DNA of 64,000 nucleotides, from the NCBI GenBank assembly GCA_038380795.1, contig CM076262.1, forward strand, positions 74,027,129-74,091,128, given 5' to 3'. A program made the translations under genes and the position numbers. This document shows positions 57,719 to 64,000 of the stretch, piece after piece; position 1 is the first letter of the stretch, and every line of letters begins with the position of its first letter. This DNA comes from Pyrocephalus nanus. Its lineage: Eukaryota > Chordata > Aves > Passeriformes > Tyrannidae. Below the pieces are notes generated by a model that did not search any database, was not told the origin of the DNA, and saw only the letters and a list, made by a program, of their open reading frames with translations.

Positions 57719-58411
57719 GCAGAGGAAGGGAAGGAGCAGAGAGAACTGCAGCCCCCAGCAGCTCGGTCAGTGCTGGATGGACTCGGGGCTGGGAAAGGTC
57801 ACTCAGTGTGAGGGCAGGTGAGAGCCCAGGGTGGCCCTGGCAGCCCTGGGAACAAGTCCAGTGGGCAAAGGAATGGACCCTGGAGAGCTGGGCAAACAGC
57901 TGGAGGAGTTTCAAGGAGAAGCAGGAAACTGGACAAGTTGCAGCAGCTCCTTTTATGTGTGTGTGTGTGTAGCCAGGTCTAGTGCAGCCACGAGTGAGGT
58001 GGGAAATGAACCTCAGGAGGCTGGGAATGAGTCCCACAAACTGGTTCCAATGGGATTGAGTCTTCCCAAGTGTCTGAAAAGCTTTACTTTAGTTTGACTT
58101 TATAAATTGAAAACTGAAATGATTGTCTAGGTGTTAGGCCTTGCTGTCCTGTGTCTTTGGTGAGGTGTTGACTCAGTACCTTTCTTGGAGCTGCTGTTTG
58201 GTGTCCCTAATTGACCTGTAAGGTCCTGGTTTGTTCCCTGCTTCTCCCAGCTTGTTCAGGAGATGGAATTCCAGCGCTACAGTATAGATGGCTCATGGTG
58301 CTCCCAAAAGGAGCCTTTCTGCCTTCGGGACAAGTTGTGATGCCACTGGAGCTGTTGGGAGAAGCGGAGGGTCGGCAGTGCCAGGCCTGGAATGCTGCTG
58401 CTGTGGCACAG
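57719..58411. repeat. About 700-bp direct repeat, right copy (LTR candidate)
   Basis: Partner of 51,441-52,146 in the same orientation. It has an added GT run near 57,957-57,970 and a 9-bp deletion near 57,847. It lies about 0.9 kb downstream of the env-like stop. Confidence 0.55.
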
Positions 58412-59289
58412 ACGCTGCTCCCTGGCAGGTTCTTGGGTTGGATTCCTTGGCTGCCACTGGGCAAGGCCTGAAAGGGCCTCAGTTGTGTAGGGAACAAAAC
58501 ATGGAATGGGAAAGCAAAGCTGGGGAGGTTCTGGTTTCAGAAAGGTTCATTGCCTTCTCTTTCTGAAGGGACACTCACCAGGTCCAGCTGTGGTAAGAAG
58601 AGCAAGTGGGCTGTGAAGGTTTGGGGCAGTCTGGAAGCTCCCTTGTGCCCAAAGGATCCTGGCAAGTGCAGCCCTGGAAGAGTCAGGAATAATGAAAAGT
58701 GCCTCAGTTCTCATAAAGCTCAGCTTTGTAAGACACGTCTCAAGACCAGACAAAATTCTCCAGCAGTGAGCTTGGCAGAAAAGGCCTGTGAAGCAAAGCA
58801 GCATGAAAATCTAGAACTGCTTGGGGATGGCAGGTGAAAGCTGGAGCCCTCCCAGGTCAAGGTGTCTGATCCCCACAATCCTCTTTGTGTCCTCTGCCAG
58901 AAGCTGCCCTTGGTCATTCTTGTGGTTTGCAGGTTGTAAAAAGACCCTTGAGATTTGCTTCTGGGAACGGGGATCCATTTCCTGATGGGAGTCCTTGAAA
59001 TACAAGTGAGTGTGTATGGGAAATGAGGAGGCTCCAGGAGTGCTGGGGCTGGAGAGTCCACAGTGAGTATGGTTTGAGTGTCCTGATGTCCCTGACCCAA
59101 TGCTGTGTTGTCATCAAGTCCCTTCATTCTGATTTAAATTGTCTTTAAATGTGCTGGAAGTCCAAATTGAAGTAGAAAATGCTTGTGGAAAGCTTAGTGT
59201 TCCCAAGGGAATGCTTTAGGGACGTGCAGCTTGTGAACTGCAGAAATAATTCGGGTTCCCCCAGAAACCTGCTGGGCTGTTTAGGAGGT
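58412..59289. other. Spacer before the C/T minisatellite, no recognised gene
   Basis: About 0.9 kb of unremarkable sequence. No repeat, RNA gene or convincing exon was found. Confidence 0.45.
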
Positions 59290-60170
59290 TTTTCTTCCCC
59301 CCTTTTTTTCTTCCCCCCTTTTTTTCTTCCCCCCTTTTGCTCGTCCCCCCTTTTGCTCGTCCCCCCTTTTGCTCGTCCCCCCTTTTGCTCGTCCCCCCTT
59401 TTGCTCGTCCCCCCTTTTTCTCGTCCCCCCTTTTGCTCGTCCCCCCTTTTGCTCGTCCCCCCTTTTGCTCGTCCCCCCTTTTGCTCGTCCCCCCTTTTGC
59501 TCGTCCCCCCTTTTGCTCGTCCCCCCTTTTGCTCGTCCCCCCTTTTGCTCGTCCCCCCTTTTGCTCGTCCCCCCTTTTGCTCGTCCCCCCTTTTGCTCGT
59601 CCCCCCTTTTTCTCGTCCCCCCTTTTTCTCGTCCCCCCTTTTTCTCGTCCCCCCTTTTTCTCGTCCCCCCTTTTTCTCGTCCCCCCTTTTTCTCGTCCCC
59701 CCTTTTTCTCGTCCCCCTTTTTTCTCGTCCCCCTTTTTTCTCGTCCCCCTTTTTTCTCGTCCCCCTTTTTTCTCGTCCCCCTTTTTTCTCGTCCCCCTTT
59801 TTTCTCGTCCCCCTTTTTTCTCGTCCCCCTTTTTTCTCGTCCCCCCTTTTTCTAGTCCCCCCTTTTTCTCGTCCATCTTTTTTCTCGTCCCCCCTTTTTC
59901 TCGTCCCTCCTTTTTCTTGCCCCCCCCTTTTTCTCGTCCCCCCTTTTTCTCGTCCCCCCTTTTTCTCGTCCCCCCTTCTTCTCGTCCCCCCTTCTTCTCG
60001 TCCCCCCTTCTTCTCGTCCCCCCTTCTTCTCGTCCCCCCTTCTTCTCGTCCCCCCTTCTTCTCGTCCCCCCTTCTTCTCGTCCCCCCTTCTTCTCGTCCC
60101 CCCTTCTTCTCGTCCCCCCTTCTTCTCGTCCCCCCTTCTTCTCGTCCCCCCTTCTTCTCGTCCCCCCTTC
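59290..60170. repeat. 16-bp C/T-rich minisatellite array 1, about 55 units
   Basis: Unit CTCGTCCCCCCTTTTN. Variants lie in blocks: TTTTG units at about 59,335-59,606, TTTTT at about 59,607-59,712, C5T6 at about 59,713-59,836, mixed units to about 59,970, then TTCTT to the end. Because 16 is not a multiple of 3 and the unit has no stop in any frame, open frames of 170-400 codons appear on both strands. They are artefacts of the repeat. The minus strand has a G6 run every 16 bp. Confidence 0.98.
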
Positions 60171-60496
60171 TTTCCTTCTTATAAGGGAAGAAAGTAGCGA
60201 AATAGCAGATTTGATTCACCTCTTTCTTGAAGGATGTTGCAATTTATTCAGTAAGTTGCAATGTCGTCTTGATAACAGTGATATTTTCTTTTTCCAGTGG
60301 CCTTGGATATTGTTTTTTCTCTTGGGGTTTATGTGGCCTCTTATGAAAATACATAGAAGTCTCAGTTTGCTTTAATGTTGTTGAAGGCTGACCTCAGAAA
60401 CACTCACCTCACTCCAGAGATGATGAATTGTCACCAAAATGTAAAAATTTGTGGGGTTGGTTGGTTTATTTATTTTTCCTCTGTTTTTTTTTTTAC
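60171..60496. other. Single-copy interruption between the two C/T arrays
   Basis: About 320 bp of AT-richer DNA of unrelated composition. One short frame is hydrophobic (WPWILFFLLGFMWP), possibly a decayed membrane segment. No identification. Confidence 0.6.
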
Positions 60497-61550
60497 CCCC
60501 TTTTTCTCGTCCCCCATTTTCTCGTCCCCCCTTCTTCTCGTCCCTGCTTTTCTCGTCCCCCCTTCTTCTTGTCCCCCCTTCTTCTCGTCCCCCCTTTTTC
60601 TTGTCCCCCCTTCTTCTTTTCCCCCCTTCTTCTCGTCCCCCCTTCTTCTCGTCCCCCCTTCTTCTCGTCCCCCCTTTTTCTCGTCCCCCCTTTTTCTCGT
60701 CCCCCCTTTTTCTCGTCCCCCCTTCTTCTCGTCCCCCCTTCTTCTCGTCCCCCCTTCTTCTCGTCCCCCCTTCTTTTCCCTCCTTTTCTCGTCCCTGCTT
60801 TTCTCGCCCCCCCTTTTCTCGTCCCCCCTTTTCTCGTCCCCCCTTTTCTCGTCCCCCTTTTCTCGTCCCCCTTCATCTCGTCCCCCTTCTTCTCGTCCCC
60901 CTTCTTCTCGTCCCCCTTCTTCTCGTCCCCCTTCTTCTCGTCCCCCTTCTTCTCGTCCCCCTTCTTCTCGTCCCCCTTCTTCTCGTCCCCCTTCTTCTCG
61001 TCCCCCTTCTTCTCGTCCCCCTTCTTCTCGTCCCCCTTCTTCTCGTCCCCCCTTCTTCTCGTCCCCCCTTCTTCTCGTCCCCCCTTCTTCTCGTCCCCCC
61101 TTTTTCGCGTCCCCCCGTTTTCTCCTCCCCCCTTTTTCTCCTCCCCCCTTTTTCTCGTCCCCCCTTTTTCTCGTCCCCCCTTTCTCGCGTCCCCCCTTTC
61201 TCGCGTCCCCCCTTTCTCGCGTCCCCCCTTTCTCGCGTCCCCCCTTTCTCGCGTCCCCCCTTTCTCGCGTCCCCCCTTTCTCGCGTCCCCCCTTTCTCGC
61301 GTCCCCCCTTTCTCGCGTCCCCCCTTTCTCGCGTCCCCCCTTTCTCGCGTCCCCCCTTTCTCGCGTCCCCCCTTTCTCGCGTCCCCCCTTTCTCGCGTCC
61401 CCCCTTTCTCGCCTCCCCCCTTTCTCGCCTCCCCCCTTTTTCGCGTCCCCCCTTTCTCGCGTCCCACCTTTTTCTCGTCCCCCCTTTTTTGCGTCCCCCC
61501 TTTTTCTCGTCCCCCCTTTTTCTCTTCCCCCCTTTTTCTCTCCCGCCCTT
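60497..61550. repeat. 16-bp C/T-rich minisatellite array 2, about 66 units
   Basis: Same family as array 1 with other variants: mixed TTTTT and TTCTT units, a few 14-15-bp TTTTCTCGTCC units near 60,795-60,865, a homogeneous 15-bp C5TTCTT block (about 60,870-61,045), then a block of TCGCGTCCCCCCTTTC units (about 61,183-61,460) with two CpGs per unit. It runs directly into segment F copy 2. Confidence 0.98.
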
Positions 61551-61674
61551 TCTTAAGAATTAAGCGATGGCACTGTGAAGGTGGTTGGTGTGACAGGGGT
61601 TAAACTGGGAAAACACTGGGTAATTCCTCGGTTGGTTAATTTGCAAGCTCCCCTAAACCTTTGCTCGGAAGAGA

Positions 61675-62420
61675 TTGGTTGGACAAGTTGAGGCAGAAAT
61701 GAACTTGGAAAATGGGGAGATGGAAACTGTAGTTGCTGAAACTAAATGTGTGAGAGCAGCAGCTCTTCTTGTGCAGGAAGTAACTCCCGTCAGCAGCACC
61801 GTCCCAACTGAAGCGGCAGATGCAGTTGTTCCTGTGGTGTGGGCCAGTGGAAAACAGTGTGGCCTATGAAGGGCCAAGTTAGACAGTTGTCAAACAGTAG
61901 CAGAAGTGACTCTCCAGGTAGCCCAATATAAATATGAGAAGCAAAGTGGTCAAGTAAACCAGTGCATGCTGTGACTGCAGAGGCAGGGATAGGTTGGGAT
62001 CCAAAAAACTGGGGTGGAGATGCTTGTGATTTAACTGCTTTAGAGCGTGTTTCAGAGGGTGAAGTGTTTGCTGAAGCACAGCAAATAACAGGAGGGAAAG
62101 TGGAAGGTGACCCCGATGGTTATCCGGTCAGGCCTGATGTGGTGGAGGATTTTACTCAGCCTGAACTTGCTGGTGTTCTGGAGAGGTTTAAAGCAAAGAC
62201 CAGGGAGTCTGTGATCTCCTGGGCAGTTGGGCTGCATGAGCTGGGAGCCTCTGGGATCAGATTGGACTGGGCAGACAGGGAGCAGTTTGTCCCGTGGAGC
62301 TGGACTGGGTTTGTTCAGGATGCTTTCGGAGGCAGGGCTGGAGAGGCTCCTTTGTTGGTTGTAGTGGTGGAAGGTTGTCCCAGGAGGGCTGGAGCCTTTG
62401 ACCTCCTGCTCCCCCCATGA
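61675..62420 (+). pseudogene. Retroviral gag-like remnant, frame-broken (F copy 2)
   Basis: Same two frames and same breaks as 55,317-56,062, with no additional lesion visible. The shared lesions predate the duplication. Confidence 0.35.
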
Positions 62421-62680
62421 GCCCCGACGGGACCGTGCACTTGGCAATGGAGGGCCCCCCATTGCTGAGTCAGCGGTTCCGGGGGCTGGCAGGGATGGGA
62501 TCAGGATGCTGAGCTCCAGCCAAGGCAGGGCAGGAAATGGTGCAGCCACTGCAAGAAGTGAAGGCAGAGTGAGATGAAGGCCAAGCTCCAGCACAAGGGT
62601 GGGTGAGAAAAGCCCATGGCCCTCAGGTGGAGCTTTGAATTCCTTGGAAAAATGGATCTTGTCAAAGGGCTCAGGCCCAT

Positions 62681-63163
62681 GTGGGTGCTGGAGCGGAGGC
62701 CTCTTCAACTCATGGTCAGCCTAAAAAGGTGCAAGGACAGCAAGTTTTGATGATAGAACGAGGTGGCAAACAAGGTGAAGTGGTAAAGAGAAAAGCTGAG
62801 CTTCAGATTGGTCCTGTGCCACAGCAGCCTTGTGGAGTGCTTGTTGCTTTCCCTGACTGTGGAATGGCAGTGGATATTTCCAAGGGCTGCCTTGTGCTGA
62901 GGAACACTGGGGTCAGTTCCCTTTCCCTGGGCAGGGCAGGCAGGGCAAGTTTACCTGCCCCCCTGGAGCGTGGCTGGATGAGACTTGATCACCAAATGCA
63001 AACAGTAAGTAGAGGAGGTCCATTGGGGACCTTTGGGCATCAGGTAGAACAACTCACTGCTCACTCCTGGGGGGATATATTTACAGCATTCTCACCATCG
63101 GATAGGAAGTTTTTGAAGACTTTATTTCATCCACTAATCATAGTAATTACACTGATTTTATGA
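62681..63163 (+). pseudogene. Possible env-like remnant (F copy 2)
   Basis: Same as 56,323-56,805 except for one Gly-to-Arg change (GGAGGGTGG to GGAGCGTGG). Same weak basis. Confidence 0.22.
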
Positions 63164-64000
63164 ACAATAGGGAGTTGTTGTCTATGGCATCTCCTCCAAG
63201 AAGTTGTTTCTTGCATGTGTCTATCCTGACCAGGGATCAAAGGAGCGAAGGGAAAGGATGAGAAGTTCCCCGAGAGTTGCTGCCCAGGGGCTGCTGCCCC
63301 TGAGGAACAGGGTGAAGGCTGCCTGTGCTCAGGTGCCCTGGCTGAAGTGTGCAGTTGGTGTGAGTGTTGCTGGAGAAAGGCAGGCCAGGTGTGTGCAGCT
63401 GTTCCGTGCCCTCCACCCTTGGCCCTGCTGGGGCACCCGGCCAGCGCTCCAGGGGTGGCCAACTTGGAGCTCCCGAGAAGCTGCCCATACCCACAGCCGG
63501 ATAGTGCCAGGCCTGGCCTAAAGCCGGCTCTGTTGGTCAGAGTCTGGCCAGCAGGAGCCTCTTGTAGCCGCCCCGCAGCCTCCCCTGCGGGTGGACGCAC
63601 CCATAGGAATTGTGGCAGTTCCCGGAGACTGCGGGATCGGCTGCGCCGGGGCTGCCCAGCTGCCCTGTGGGCTGGGGGTGGAGCGTGAGGGGGCCGTGGG
63701 GGAGAGATTTCTGCTTAGCCACAATTCTGTCTCTCGAGGCAGTCAGGATTTGATACCTTGCTCATTTATCAGATCCCATAAATCTGTATCTGATGTGTTG
63801 GATTGGGTTTGTTTCAACTGTTCCTATTATCCTGTGACTTGTGAGGAGTTGTTTCCTCAAGTGCCTTGCCCGTGGGCACAACGGCAGGTGTGTGCAGCAG
63901 CTGGAGACTGGGCAGGTTTGGGGGCAGTGGTGTCCCAGCTCCCTTTGCCATCCCTGCTGCAGGGTGGGAGCTGCACAGAGCCAGCAGCGTCCAGCTGGAG

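Larger units (their letters stand above)
61557..64000. repeat. Segment F, copy 2 (runs off the window)
   Basis: Second copy of 55,199-57,642. The left edge is exactly at the end of the C/T array (CTTAAGAATTAAGC). Confidence 0.95.

Noticed and set aside
59145..61603. Very long open frames (up to about 400 codons, both strands) of Phe/Pro/Ser or Lys/Arg/Gly/Glu repeats
   Set aside because: They are the 16-bp minisatellite read in all frames. The unit has no stop codon, and overlapping frames on both strands are equally open.

Overview
The window looks like vertebrate, most probably avian, nuclear DNA. Support is a CR1-type LINE 3' fragment at about 51.22 kb, CpG-island promoters, intron-like spacing of splice signals, many homopolymers and microsatellites, and no dense coding or bacterial-style operons. 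I recognise no complete named gene. Nearly all of the first 51 kb is nested, near-identical direct duplication, so the window is best read as an ampliconic or macrosatellite locus.

Layout of 1-51 kb: three head-to-tail copies of one transcription-unit-like module. Each full copy runs CpG-island promoter (C), gene body (A), distal part (B). Copy 1 is A1 (1-6.63 kb) plus B1 (6.63-11.59 kb); its promoter lies left of the window. Copy 2 is promoter C1 (11.59-12.80 kb), A2 (12.80-19.43 kb), a tandem array of 3.86-kb units (17.32-38.73 kb) and B2 (38.73-43.68 kb). Copy 3 is promoter C2 (43.68-45.22 kb), A3 (45.22-49.27 kb), a 92-bp filler and a B fragment (49.36-49.87 kb). A fourth, clearly diverged piece of A (A4) lies at 50.07-51.17 kb. 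Within A and B I see exon-like segments (E2-E5) whose splice signals and reading phases fit one another. In copy 2 the whole 3.86-kb array would lie in the intron between E4 and E5.

Regulatory layer: each promoter carries a 41-43-bp minisatellite whose unit joins a YY1-type AAGATGGCG core to an ETS-type CCGGAAGT core. There are 8 units in C1 and 16 in C2. Every 3.86-kb unit carries one CTCF-like motif (CCACCAGGCGGAGAC), and the start of every A copy carries a stronger one (CCGCCAGGCGGCGCC). A macrosatellite with a CTCF-like site per unit beside YY1-type arrays resembles mammalian DXZ4-like macrosatellites in architecture. This is the most interesting system in the window, but binding and function are inferred.

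Layout of 51-64 kb: a CR1 fragment, a pair of about 700-bp direct repeats (51.44 and 57.72 kb) flanking a degenerate region with weak retroviral gag-like and env-like resemblance, a 40-bp GC-rich minisatellite, and two large arrays of a 16-bp C/T-rich repeat (59.29-60.17 and 60.50-61.55 kb). The second array abuts a near-perfect second copy of 55.20-57.64 kb that runs off the window end.

Quality caution: 18.97-21.23 kb differs from its sister copies almost only by single-base indels, which looks like uncorrected sequencing error.
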